Counted from the stretch's first letter, positions 17,427-25,938 are shown. The stretch is 31,403 nt of DNA from Chara braunii (GCA_003427395.1 BFEA01000253.1:1596426-1627828); one strand, 5' to 3'. The notes: generated from the sequence alone by a model not told the origin. Numbers and translations: made by a program.

Positions 17427-17531
17427 GCTGTATGTATTTGGGGTATCTTTCAGTCTAAATACAGCTATAATGACCTATAATGACCTATAATGACCTATAA
17501 TGCCCGTACGTTGTATTCGGGAAAGAAGGTA
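17427..17531. mobile_element. F1 MITE with internal 10-11-bp tandem repeat
   Basis: Right end TTGTATTCGGGAAAGAAGG plus TA. Arms TGTATTTGGGGTATCTTTCA / TGAAAGATACC-type. The segment TATAATGACC is repeated about four times in the right arm, suggesting slippage. Confidence 0.75.
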
Positions 17532-17785
17532 CTAGGACTTTTTCATACTACGCTCTGGTCATGCTTTCGGTCAGATTCATCCAGGCCCCGCCATAAGTGC
17601 TAATGTGACGTATGCCCTCACTCTGGTCCGTGGTCAGCTGATTACTAGACCACGTGGCCACGACCATCGGGAAGAAAACGTTTAAAAAAAAAAAACGCTG
17701 CTCCTGGGGAAGGAGGGAGGCCGGGGGGGGAAGAATGCAGTGTCCAGAACACGCGCCTAAATATTAAATAGAGAAAAAAAAGAAA
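17532..17785. other. Unassigned stretch
   Basis: F8-like TATGCCCTCACTCTGG motif near 17609, an A run and G-rich tract at 17683-17735. No gene. Confidence 0.4.
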
Positions 17786-18335
17786 GGGAAATTTGTGGAA
17801 ATACCCCTGTACCCCTGAAAGTTTGCATATTGCGTTAGATACCCCTAAAACACAGGTGTACGCTGAAATGCCCCAAACTTGGGACAGGGGCATCGCGCAT
17901 TGGCAACTTCCCCATATGCCCTGGGCGTCGAATGTAGGGGGGCCTGGTTATTTCTTTGGCCATCTGCAGGGGTCCAACGGCCTAAAATACCAGGGCATAT
18001 ATTAGACAAGTACCCCAGGGTCCGGCAGGGGTATATACTATATATGCAAGAGATGACAGGCCCGGGGCCTACAGTCTTTCCCCAAACACAACGTGCGGTC
18101 ATTATAGCTGAATTTGGCATATCTTTCGTTCTAAATTCGTAGAGCCCCTGCATTTCTTTTGCCATCTGCAGGGTCCAACGGCCTAAAATACAGGGGCATA
18201 TAGACAAGTTGCACAGGGCCCGGTAGGGGTATATACTATATATGCAAGAGATGACAGGTCCCATTGGCAACTTGAAGTGGGTATTTCCCAAAGTTTCACT
18301 ATTGTCGTAGCCTCCTAGGGGCATTTCATCAATTT
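17786..18335. mobile_element. F4-like foldback with internal duplication and F1 insertion
   Basis: Left part GAAATTTGTGGAAATACCCC and right part GGGTATTTCCCAAAGTTTC / GGGGCATTTCATCAATTT are inverted. A ~105-bp sequence (CATCTGCAGGGGTCCAACGG ... TATATGCAAGAGATGACAGG) is present twice, at about 17959-18060 and 18163-18258, with a truncated F1 between. Confidence 0.6.
18071..18139. mobile_element. F1 MITE, internally deleted
   Basis: Left terminus CAGTCTTTCCCCAAACACAA and GTCATTATAGCTGAATTTGG are intact, but the right arm stops after CGTTCTAAATTCGTAG. The copy is ~70 bp. Confidence 0.7.
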
Positions 18336-18438
18336 CAATTTTTCTCAAAAAAAAGTAAAAGAAAAGAGAGAAAAGATTACACAGTTTGGGATTGGATTCG
18401 GCAACAAGATTCTATGCATCCAAAAGATTTGACAGTGG

Positions 18439-18469
<31 letters not shown>

Positions 18470-18696
18470 GAGCTGTATTCTTGTCGCATCTATCTCAGCT
18501 TCTTGGTGGTATGCCTCTATCTCATCCTCTCGCTAGTCTATGTATAGTACAGGGGTACACCAACCAACCCCGATCACTCCCTAGCCCACGGGGTAGGTTG
18601 GCACCACAGCAGTGGTGCAAGAGCAAGGCTGTACCAGTCCCTCATCACGGTGACGAGGGGTGGGCAGGCATTGCCGATGGGGGAAATCGGCGCTGC
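18336..18696. other. Unassigned stretch with poly-A
   Basis: ~28-base A run at 18440-18467. The rest (18470-18696) is non-repetitive within the window and has no recognisable coding sequence. Confidence 0.5.
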
Positions 18697-18698
18697 TA

Positions 18699-18803
18699 CC
18701 GTCTTCCCCCGAACACAACGAACCCTCATTTTGGTCGTATCTGGCCAGAAATATAGCTTGTACGCATTCATTTTTAGGGTGCGTTATGTTCAGGGGAAGA
18801 CCG
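18699..18803. mobile_element. F1 MITE, variant B
   Basis: TA flanks at 18697-18698 and 18804-18805. Ends CCGTCTTCCCCCGAACACAA and TATGTTCAGGGGAAGACCG. The interior differs from variant A (CATTTTGGTCGTATCTGGCC, TAGCTTGTACGCATTCATTT). Confidence 0.85.
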
Positions 18804-18883
18804 TAGCCGCGAGCAATGGCCAGTCACTGCACCTCCCCTACCCCCCCACCCCACCCCACCCCACCCCACATGGCGGTGTCTAA

Positions 18884-18925
18884 TGGCTGATATTGTTGTT
18901 GCATAGCAACCACCAACATCAGCCA
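18884..18925. repeat. Small hairpin next to (CACCC)n
   Basis: GGCTGATATTGTTGTTGC and its inverse CAACCACCAACATCAGCC. Preceded by CCCCA repeats at about 18839-18869. Confidence 0.65.
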
Positions 18926-19044
18926 AGGGGGAAAAAAAAAATAAAAAATATAATAAAAAAAATTCAGCCAAGCTGAGGTCCTGCCAATGCTGGCTTGGGG
19001 GCCCAACAGGTTAGAACACCAAGCTTGCCCATGCACGTACGTGA

Positions 19045-19118
19045 GGCCAATGGGGATTCAATTTGAACCCACGACCTCCTGAATGCAACTACTGTGCCTT
19101 GCTAACTGAGCTAGGCCC
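19045..19118 (-). repeat. tRNA-derived SINE head, solo
   Basis: Minus strand: CCTAGCTCAGTTAGCAAGGC (A-box region), CATTCAGGAGGTCGTGGGTT then CAAATTGAATCCCCATTGGC. This matches the head of the full SINE at 22685-23074 at most positions. The clover leaf does not close and no tail follows. Confidence 0.75.
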
Positions 19119-19156
19119 GCAGACCAGAACAGAGGTTTGACGAATGGAACGATCAG

Positions 19157-19264
19157 GACATACTCACACTGGATGTATCCGACTGCAATGACGGACAGAG
19201 CTGGATGAATCCAACTGCAATCACGTCCAGATTTCCGGACGAAAAGCTCCAGTGCGAGTATGCC
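19157..19264. repeat. F8 foldback
   Basis: GACATACTCACACTGGATGT and CCAGTGCGAGTATGCCCC are inverted. The interior repeats GAT/TCCAACTGCAAT twice. Confidence 0.65.
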
Positions 19265-19438
19265 CCAGGCGTAATTGCAGTCAGGTACATTTAGCAAAGT
19301 GTGTTAGTGTGCGCATGACCTTTTCTGTCTTTTCTTTCTTTCTATTCTTTCTTCGTTTTTCTCCTTAAGTTTTTTTTTTTTTTTTTTGAAGGGGGGCACT
19401 GGGGCAGTCGGGAGGGGTGCGGGGGCCAAGTCCCACTA

Positions 19439-19543
19439 CTGTCTTCCCCCGAACATACCACACCCTGAAAATGAACTTATACACGGTATGTTTGCGGTCC
19501 GATACAGTCAAAATGAGGGCGCATTGTGTTCGGGGGAACAAGG
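19439..19543. mobile_element. F1 MITE, variant B, in an F2 end
   Basis: TA flanks at 19437-19438 and 19544-19545. Flanking sequence reads GGGGGCCAAGTCCCAC|TA...TA|GCGG, an F2-type terminus. Ends CTGTCTTCCCCCGAACATAC and TGTGTTCGGGGGAACAAGG. Confidence 0.85.
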
Positions 19544-19619
19544 TAGCGGTCAGAAAAGTACAGGAACGAGGACCATTCATGCGTGTGACACGCTTTTTTT
19601 TCACTCTTTTTTTCTCAGC

Positions 19620-19842
19620 CGCAGATAGCGAAGGGATCGGGGGGTCCTCACTTTGTTGCCGTGCAAATTAGTAGCAGTAGGACGGAAGATCTTTCTCGCC
19701 CTCTCATCGGCCACCAACTGTGCTCGGTGCTCTTTCTCATCATTGAAGGGGTTTTCATTCCTGGCCGGTGTTTTGACGGGTCCGGAATAAAAACCAGTTT
19801 GGAAATTGGTAATGGCCAGATTAAAAAAGATATATGCTGAGA
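19620..19842 (-). CDS. Possible exon, unrecognised protein
   Basis: The minus frame, flanked by a (CT)n tract and unlike any repeat in the window, reads LFSAYIFFNLAITNFQTGFY (hydrophobic, possibly membrane-spanning). It continues SGPVKTPARNENPFNDEKEH, then RAQLVADERARKIF. CTTCTCAG|CATATATC is a candidate acceptor and AACAAA|GTGAGG a candidate donor. Residue composition looks like real protein rather than hairpin translation, but I do not recognise a family. It could be an exon of the same minus-strand gene, of another gene, or a transposon fragment. Confidence 0.3.
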
Positions 19843-19865
19843 AGAGTGCATCAGTATGAACGGAC

Positions 19866-19874
19866 TTCCCTCCC

Positions 19875-19929
<55 letters not shown>

Positions 19930-19932
19930 TGT
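19866..19932. repeat. (CT)n(GT)n microsatellite
   Basis: CTCTCT run followed by GTGTGT. Frames read through it only as artefacts. Confidence 0.95.
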
Positions 19933-19973
19933 CATATTCGCTATACACTAAAAAAAAAGCATGACTGTACCGA

Positions 19974-20032
19974 ACAGACTGTTTCGTCGGACTTTCAACG
20001 ACTCGTCAGGAGGTTGAACCCCGACAGTCTGC
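19974..20032 (-). ncRNA. Type III hammerhead ribozyme, copy 3 (diverged)
   Basis: Minus strand: CTGACGA box (20009-20003; the variable seventh core base is C instead of T), stem II GTCG/CGAC with a larger loop, and GAAA (19985-19982). Stem III ACAGTCTGT (19982-19974) pairs with 20032-20024. Stem I is GGGG/CCTC. The cleavage triplet is the canonical GUC, scissile bond between 20023 and 20022. Stem III has a C-G pair where copies 1 and 2 have U-G, a structure-preserving change. The flanks do not resemble the 425-bp unit. Confidence 0.85.
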
Positions 20033-20152
20033 CCAGGATGCATTTGACGGATGGATAAGGACTCACCACATCGCCCAGAGTTAGCGATACCCATCCTTGA
20101 GATATAAAAGTGGTCGGCTTTACTCACACCAACCTTGCAATCCTAGCAGACT
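20033..20152. other. Sequence downstream/upstream of hammerhead 3
   Basis: GGATGGATAAGGACTCACCA and an inverted ATACCCATCC near 20089 form a loose hairpin. No other copy of this sequence is in the window. Confidence 0.4.
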
Positions 20153-20154
20153 CT

Positions 20155-20199
<45 letters not shown>

Positions 20200-20274
20200 G
20201 GGTGTGTGTGTGTGTGTGTGTGTGTGTGTCTGTGTGTGTGTCTGTGTGTGTGTGTCTGTGTGTGTGTGTGTGCA
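20153..20274. repeat. (GT)n(GA)n(GT)n compound microsatellite
   Basis: Long dinucleotide tract, broken only by GGGG and occasional CT. Confidence 0.95.
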
Positions 20275-20750
20275 CACATGCACATGCTTTGTGCGTGGGA
20301 GTCCACTCCACAGCCTTTGGCGCTTCTCACCAAACTATGGCGATGTATTTTCCCATGTACAGCAGGAAAATACATTCTCATTGTCCACATTCGGTTAGGT
20401 GGAGCAACGCCCAAGGACGGGCACTCCCGAAACTCCTGCCTGGCAGATTGTCATCGTTGCAAGTCCTTTCTAAACGTTTTTTTTTTTTGTTGTTGTTTTA
20501 ATTCTACATGGTTTTCATAATTGCTAAAAAAGGGTGGAAATGGTGTCACACGGTGCCACCCCCCGCCGGACAGCGCCGGACAGAGGTATAGGAATAAAAA
20601 AAAATTGAACTCGTGCTAGTGGGACTTGGCCCAGGAAGGGGCAGATCCAGGTTCGACTTGTACTGGAGTGAATGAAGACCTGAATGCATCTGACGGTTAT
20701 CACATCCAGAGCATACGTGGAAAAAATAAATAAAAAAAAAGAAAAAAACA
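20275..20750. other. Unassigned stretch
   Basis: Contains a hairpin-like pair ATGTATTTTCC / GGAAAATACATTC (about 20342-20376) and short T/A runs. No gene recognised. Confidence 0.45.
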
Positions 20751-20799
20751 CTCGTGGTGCGAGCATGGGCCTCCCTCGACATGTGCAAAACGAGAGTGA

Positions 20800-20835
<36 letters not shown>

Positions 20836-20850
20836 NNNNNNNNNNNNNNN

Positions 20851-20882
<32 letters not shown>

Positions 20883-21110
20883 AGAAGATATTTCGGAATG
20901 ATTCAACCCCATGATTTTTGTAAATGTGCGTTTTTTCTTTTCTTTTTTTTTTGTGCATTTCGACTGTAGTGGAGCGAGGCCCTATTATCGTGAAAAACAC
21001 AAAAATTATGGGCCTCGCTCCACTACTCTCCAAATGTGCAAAACGAGAGTGAATGGGGCGCTCGCTGCACTACACTTAAATCTTGAAGAATCAAGTGTAC
21101 GGCACCCGCC
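20751..21110. repeat. F3 foldback arms around poly-A and an assembly gap
   Basis: An F3 left arm (GGGCCTCCCTCGACATGTGC ... GAGAGTGAAT, 20766-20802) runs into ~33 A, 15 N (20836-20850) and 30 more A. Then comes a right arm (TGTAGTGGAGCGAGGCCC, about 20964-20982) and a further inverted arm (GGGCCTCGCTCCACTACTCT, 21011-21030). The gap length is arbitrary. Confidence 0.7.
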
Positions 21111-21189
21111 GCACTTACACTCCAAAACAAAGCTAGGAAACAGCTTCAAGAGCTGTCAGAATTTTTTATTTTTTACTTTTTTTAATTGG

Positions 21190-21673
21190 CGCTAGATTCA
21201 TCAAGAGTGAGTCATAGCTGCACTCACTCTAGACTTGAGGGATGCTCTAGAATTTATTTTTCAAGAGATGTCAGAAGGCCCGATTCTGATGCTCTTGAAG
21301 TGTGTTCAAGTGTGCCTGCCTGCAAGGGTGGTGGGCCCCACCCTTCACAAGCTCTTCAGCTTTCAAGAGCGGGCCTCCAGTCTGGGCAGACAAAGAAGCA
21401 TTGCATCACGACTGGGGAAAACAAAAAAAAAACAAAAACAAATCAAGAATCCTTCAAGAGTAGGGCCGTCGAGAGTCAGTGCAGCGAAGACGGCTATTGT
21501 GAGCATTGCTCTCGTCTGAGAGCTCTTGATCTACGCTCGAACTTTTTTGTGAGTCAGGCGTAGTGCACCGAGGCCCAATGGGTCTCGCCCCACTACTTTA
21601 AGACTCTCAAAGATTTTCGAGAGTGAGTCTAGAGCTGTCCGACTCTAGAAACGACTGGAAAAGGTCGGTTTCC

Positions 21674-21705
<32 letters not shown>

Positions 21706-21860
21706 TGGCCGGTTTCTAGAGTAGTGGAGCGAGACCCAATCTTCCTCTAGAAAATAGAAAGATACACCACCACCATGATTTTTGTCTTACGTGCTTTTTT
21801 CTTTTTTTTTTAAATGTGCATTTCTAGAGTAGTGGAGCCAGGCGCTATGGCGGGTGTATT
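21190..21860. repeat. Cluster of degenerate F3-like arms
   Basis: Multiple TCAAGAGTGAGTC / GACTCTAG-type half-palindromes, with GTAGTGGAGCGAGACCCAAT at 21720 and CGTAGTGCACCGAGGCCCAA at 21559. A ~25-base A run lies at 21675-21699. Frames here are hairpin translations. Confidence 0.55.
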
Positions 21861-21875
21861 TGGCCACGTCCAGAG

Positions 21876-22073
21876 GAGAGAGGTCCCATTACCAAAGAGG
21901 ATTGGATTGAGCTCCTGAATCTGGAAAAGGATTGGATTGAGCTCCTGAATCTGGAAGTGTTGTAAGCCCAGATTCATAAAAGCAGTTCAATCTCGAATTT
22001 CTGCACCTTTTCGCGAACAGGTCTAGATTCAGGCGTTCAATCCAATCCTTGTTGCTAGTGGGACCTCGGCCCA
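21876..22073. repeat. F2 foldback with 28-bp internal duplication
   Basis: AGGTCCCATTACCAAAGAGG ... GTTGCTAGTGGGACCTCGGC. ATTGGATTGAGCTCCTGAAT CTGGAA occurs twice in tandem in the left arm only (21901-21954). Confidence 0.8.
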
Positions 22074-22148
22074 GAGGAGAGAGGTCCTCTCACCGCACAG
22101 CATCGCTCACCCAAGTGCATGTCTATTTTCGTAAATGTGCACCGTCCA

Positions 22149-22297
22149 GGGGCCAAGTCCCACTCGCAGCCCTGAATCTGGACGTGTTTGTGGAGACGTG
22201 CAGTTCAGGAAACTCGACACCATTTCTGCACATCTCCGCAGAAGCGTCCAGATTCAGGCGTTGAGGGAGGAGCTCAACGCTGCTAGTGGGACTTGGC
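22149..22297. repeat. F2 foldback, variant with GTTGAG core
   Basis: GGGGCCAAGTCCCACTCGCA ... GCTAGTGGGACTTGGC. Inner arms GAATCTGGACGTGTTTGTGG / CGTCCAGATTCAGGCGTTGA match the variants at 29 and 29.6 kb. Confidence 0.8.
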
Positions 22298-22671
22298 AGA
22301 GAGGCCCTCACCGCACCACTCACGCACGTGAAAAACACACAAATTATGGCGCGTGTATTTGGCCACGTTATGGCAGAAGATACATCCACTGTCCTCCAAT
22401 TTATCCGTTCAGGGAGTTGTGCAGAGTGGTCCACAGTCTGTTACAAAATCGGATTGTCAACCAGGGCACTCGGTTGACTCGAGCCGCAGTAGGCTAGTTA
22501 CCAGGGGTGTGGAGGGTGGAGAGTGCCATTCTGTTTCGGGGAGTCAGCACATCTCGACTCCAACCCGCCGTCTTTAGGCAAGTTATCAGGCCGTAGTGTA
22601 GGCCTGTGAACTTTCCAACTTTCTCTACCCCTCTTCGAACCCTTCCCCTCTGTCTCCTTCCTTCCTTCCTT
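22298..22671. other. Unassigned stretch
   Basis: Short F3-like pieces (GTGAAAAACACACAAATTATGG, 22328) and otherwise non-repetitive sequence. CCTT repeats near 22655-22671. No gene. Confidence 0.4.
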
Positions 22672-22677
22672 CCAACC

Positions 22678-22684
<7 letters not shown>

Positions 22685-22708
<24 letters not shown>

Positions 22709-23074
22709 AACTATACTTTTCTCTCAATTTTCCCTCACACTACCTACCTACCACTACTCCTACCGATAGGCATACGGGGAAACCCGTAGCATACCAGAGC
22801 CGTGTTTTTACGGCCCCTCGAGCCTGCAGGATACCAGCCAGGGGACGGCCGGTAGCACCAGGGATAAAGCAGACCAATCCCCCGTGCCTCCCCTCAGCCC
22901 CCTCCCCTACGAACATAGCAGACTCTGCTTGATGCCGATCGGGGGATCCAGTGGTCTATCTCTTGGGTAGCGGGTGCCAAGTAAGCCCACGAAGTCATGA
23001 GGCCAATGGGGATTGAACCCATGACCTCCTGAATGCCACTTGCGAGCCTTACCAACTGAGCTAGGCTGCTGGAT
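22685..23074 (-). mobile_element. Complete tRNA-derived SINE with 13-bp target duplication
   Basis: CCAACCCAGGTTT occurs at 22672-22684 and 23075-23087. In minus orientation the element starts beside 23074 with a tRNA-like head (CCTAGCTCAGTTGGTAAGGC at about 23065, GGGTTCAATCCCCATTGGCC at about 23005-23024). It has a ~300-bp unrelated body and ends in poly-A (poly-T at 22685-22708). All three hallmarks of a LINE-mobilised SINE are present. The head is not a functional tRNA because the acceptor stem does not pair. Confidence 0.88.
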
Positions 23075-23179
23075 CCAACCCAGGTTTAGACAGATAGGTA
23101 ACCAGTATTCAGTATAGGATATTAGTGAAGTAGTCTCGACTCCCAGAACCCTCGCCTTTCTCAAGCTTCCTCTTTGATT

Positions 23180-23398
23180 CTCTTTGATTCCCTTAATTCA
23201 ATCAGAAGTCGTTCGGGTCCCCTGGTCCCGTAAAAAGCCAAACTGGTTAATGCTGCCAGAGTGTTACCTTTTACCGGGTTGAATTGCGGAGACCCCGGCT
23301 CCGGATCACTCTTTTCCTTTGCAATTGAAACAAAACCTTTAATAATAATAATAAAAAGTAATAATAATAAAAAGTAATAATAATAATAAAAAAAAATC
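23180..23398. repeat. Dispersed repeat ending in (AAT)n, copy 1
   Basis: AAACTGGTTAATGCTGCCAG ... CGGGTTGAATTGCGGAGACC, ending in TAA-triplet repeats at 23340-23393. A related AAGCTGGCTGATGCTGTCAG ... GGGGTGAATTGTGAGG block, also followed by TTA triplets, lies at 28430-28590. Confidence 0.65.
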
Positions 23399-23435
23399 GG
23401 ATTGCATATCTTCAGCCGGCAAGCCGTAGCACCTA

Positions 23436-23543
23436 CCCTTTGTCCCCCGAATGCAACGTATATCGTCATTATAGCTGTATCTAGGGTATATTTCAGTCTA
23501 AATACAGCTATAATGACCGTGCGTTGTATTCGGGGGAAGAAGG
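23436..23543. mobile_element. F1 MITE
   Basis: TA at 23434-23435; the right target copy is mutated to TG. Left end CCTTTGTCCCCCGAATGCAA, right end TTGTATTCGGGGGAAGAAGG. Arms TATAGCTGTATCTAGGG / CTAAATACAGCTATAATGAC. Confidence 0.85.
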
Positions 23544-23572
23544 TGGCACAGTCACACGACTGTCAGGACGTA

Positions 23573-23670
23573 CTCGCAGAGCGGCAGTATCTCAAATGAA
23601 TCTGATTGCAGTATCTCAAATGAATCTGATCGCAGAGCGGCAGTATCTCAAATGAATCTGATCGCATTCA
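23573..23670. repeat. Tandem repeat, 23- and 32-bp units
   Basis: GCAGTATCTCAAATGAATCT GAT occurs three times, two of them preceded by CGCAGAGCG. Confidence 0.9.
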
Positions 23671-23758
23671 CGGCGCTTCGTGGAAGTATCTGGCCACATT
23701 TCTGTCCAGAAACGAGTAAAAAAGTTCAAACTGTGAGTATGCCCTCAGCAGGGAGGAA

Positions 23759-23880
23759 GGGGCTCGCTGCACTACTCTTGACATGCACAAAAGACAAAAA
23801 TCATTGCCGTGTATCTTTCCATATTCTAGCGGAAGATTCACTCTCGTTTTGCACATTTCAAGAGTAGTGCAGCGACGCCC
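23759..23880. repeat. F3 foldback element
   Basis: GGGCTCGCTGCACTACTCTT ... AAGAGTAGTGCAGCGACGCCC, with inner ACATGCACAAAAGACAAA and GTTTTGCACATTT. Confidence 0.85.
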
Positions 23881-24130
23881 GAAAACTCGAGCAAGGCAAC
23901 TTCACAATGTGACACCTGGAAGTTCATTCCCATTTTCGAGCGGTGCATCTGGCCACGTCACGTCACTCTCGAAATGTGAAAAAGACAAAAATGTGAAAAA
24001 GAAACCTGGAATACAACATAGGGCTTCGCCACGTCACTCTCGAAATGTGAAAAAGACAAAAATGTGGCCGGTGCATCTGGCCATGTTCGAGCGGGAAGTT
24101 CATTCCCATTTTGCAAATTTCAAAAGCGGT
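23881..24130. repeat. Degenerate F3-like arms, duplicated
   Basis: CACTCTCGAAATGTGAAAAA GACAAAAATGTG occurs twice (about 23964 and 24035). CGAGCGG..GTGCATCTGGCCA occurs in both orientations. No gene. Confidence 0.6.
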
Positions 24131-24262
24131 GTGGCGAGATGCGGATACTGAGGCCCTACCATTGTGGCGAGATGCCGATACTGAGGCCCTACCATTGTGG
24201 CGAGATGCCGATACTGAGGCCCTACCATTGTGGCGAGATGCCGATACTGAGGCCCTACCATA
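24131..24262. repeat. 33-bp tandem repeat, four copies
   Basis: GTGGCGAGATGCCGATACTG AGGCCCTACCATT repeated at an exact 33-bp period. Because 33 is a multiple of three it translates as an 11-residue repeat, but the sequence is F3-arm derived, so coding is unlikely. Confidence 0.95.
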
Positions 24263-24263
24263 G

Positions 24264-24360
24264 TTGCACTACTCGCCATCCGCGCCAAGAATTCGAATGC
24301 ATCTGGACAAACATGATGTACACATGCAATCAAGATGTTGGCGGATGGCGAGTAGTGCAA
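24264..24360. repeat. Near-perfect hairpin element
   Basis: TTGCACTACTCGCCATCCGC at 24264 and GCGGATGGCGAGTAGTGCAA ending at 24360, with a ~57-nt central region. F3-related ends. Confidence 0.85.
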
Positions 24361-24435
24361 CGAGGCCCTGAGAGAGTACCCTTCGGGCCTGACCACACTT
24401 CTCCCGAAAGTGGCTGTGCAGCATCGCCACACCAG

Positions 24436-24602
24436 GGGCGTGGTCCCACTAGCAAAGAGGATCTGATCGAATGCCTGAATCTGGACGTGGTTGTGGAGAG
24501 GTGCAGGAAATCGAGATCGAACTGCTTTTCTGCATCTCTGCATAAAACACGTCCAAAGTCACGTTCTTTATCCAGACCTCTTTGCTAGTGGGACCTCGCC
24601 CC
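24436..24602. repeat. F2 foldback element
   Basis: GGGGCGTGGTCCCACTAGCA ... GCTAGTGGGACCTCGCCCC. It abuts the next F2 copy with a single base between. Confidence 0.9.
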
Positions 24603-24603
24603 A

Positions 24604-24885
24604 GGGCCAAGGTCCCACTAGCAAAAGGGATAGGATAGAGCGCCTGAATCTGGATGTGTTTTATGCAGAGATGCAGAAAAGCAGTCCAGTCTCGATTTCC
24701 TGGACATCTCCATAACCTCCTCCAGATTCAGGCATTCTATCCGATCCTCTTTGCTACCTTCTTCCCCCAATACAACGTGTTGTATTCGATCATTATAGCT
24801 GTATTTAGACTGAAAGATACCCTAGATACAGCTGTAATGACCGTCCGTTGTATTCGAGGGGAAGAAGGTAGTGGGACCACGCCCC
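24604..24885. repeat. F2 foldback interrupted by an F1 MITE
   Basis: Left part 24604-24756 and right part 24869-24885. Removing 24757-24870 restores CTTTGCTAGTGGGACCACGC, the standard F2 right end. Confidence 0.93.
24757..24868. mobile_element. F1 MITE nested in F2, with TA target duplication
   Basis: TA at 24755-24756 and 24869-24870. Ends CCTTCTTCCCCCAATACAAC and TTGTATTCGAGGGGAAGAAGG. Arms TATAGCTGTATTTAGACTGA and its inverse. The interrupted F2 copy gives a direct empty-site comparison. Confidence 0.93.
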
Positions 24886-25009
24886 AGCGCTCCGGAATTC
24901 GATCTGTCAGACCAAATTCGGGAGCTGTCAGAATTTCACTCCTTTTTCTCTAAGATCTTGAAGCAAAGCTGGGTAAGGCTCCCAGAGAGATTAACAGGAG
25001 ACCCTGGGC

Positions 25010-25102
25010 TAGGTCCCACCTACACGAATTAAGCGATATTGACCGTAGATAGCAAAGATCAACGGCCAGATTCTCGTAATCGGTGCGAGTGGGACCTTGC
25101 CC
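25010..25102. repeat. Short hairpin repeat (copy 2 of 6727)
   Basis: AGGTCCCACCTACACGAATT ... GACCGTAGATAGCAAAG ... GAGTGGGACCTTGCCCCC. Confidence 0.75.
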
Positions 25103-25300
25103 CCGGAATATGAATTCTTCAGTTCTTGGCTGTTTTGCTCCCCTTATTCTGGATTCCTAAAAGTTTTGCTGCAGTTGCTCACCTTCTTTGTAGTTGCAGA
25201 CCATGGGACGCTGGACCCCGTTTCCAGCACAAGCTTCACTACCGGGTTGAGATGTCAAGGGATTCCCGGCCTCATTCGATTACTTTTATAATATAAGCTG
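25103..25300. other. Unassigned, non-repetitive stretch
   Basis: Open on the plus strand as 64 codons (25097-25291) with a TTTGTAGTTGCAG acceptor-like motif near 25199. No recognisable protein, so left uncalled. Confidence 0.35.
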
Positions 25301-25642
25301 CAACTTCTTTAAAAAAAAAAAAAGAAAAAAAAAAGAAAAAAAAAAAAGAAAAAAAGAATTTCACTCCTGAGAGCACTCCCGAAACAACAACCTGCCCCCT
25401 CCTCTTCAGGAAAAAAAAAAAAAAGAAGAAAGAAAAAAAAAAAAACCTGCAAAGCTGCATTTTTTTTTTTTTTTTTGGAAAGTTTCAGAGTACTTCGCAA
25501 AATAATGGCACGAGGCCCGGGACCTCGCAATTCAACCCGGAGTTATCCTGGCAGCCTCAGCCAGTTTCCCTTATGAACATAGCTCAGAGTCATCAGAGTC
25601 ACTCCTCTAGTTCCAGCTTTACCCCTTCACCTGCTGGAAACC
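25301..25642. other. A-rich low-complexity stretch
   Basis: Long A/AAAG runs at 25310-25355 and 25410-25445 and a T run at 25460-25477. No gene. Confidence 0.7.
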
Positions 25643-25808
25643 GGGGCCGAGGTCCCACTAGCAAAGAGGATCGGATCGAATGCCTGAATCTGGACGTATT
25701 TTATGCAGAAATGCAGAAAAGAAGTTCAATCTCGATTTCCTGCACATCTCCACGACCTCGTCCAGATTAATTTAATCCGATCCTCTTTGCTAGTGGGACC
25801 ACTCCCCG
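25643..25808. repeat. F2 foldback element
   Basis: GGGGCCGAGGTCCCACTAGC ... GCTAGTGGGACCACTCCCC with a short deletion in the right arm. Otherwise near consensus. Confidence 0.9.
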
Positions 25809-25902
25809 GGTCCAGCGTCCCATATTAAAACAAAAATTCAACTTTCCAAAACATAATCGTTGAAGCTCATTTAAAAAAAGGCAGCATTTGCTATCTGGGG
25901 CT

Positions 25903-25938
<36 letters not shown>

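Noticed and set aside
20110-20520. Open frames of alternating Cys-Val or His-Thr
   Set aside because: Translation of a (GT)n/(GA)n microsatellite.
23003-23070. Possible functional tRNA gene
   Set aside because: A and B boxes are good but the acceptor stem does not pair. It sits at the head of a SINE with target duplications.
24064-24588. 174-codon frame with an 11-residue repeat
   Set aside because: Entirely made of a 33-bp minisatellite plus F2 hairpin sequence. No independent evidence of coding.
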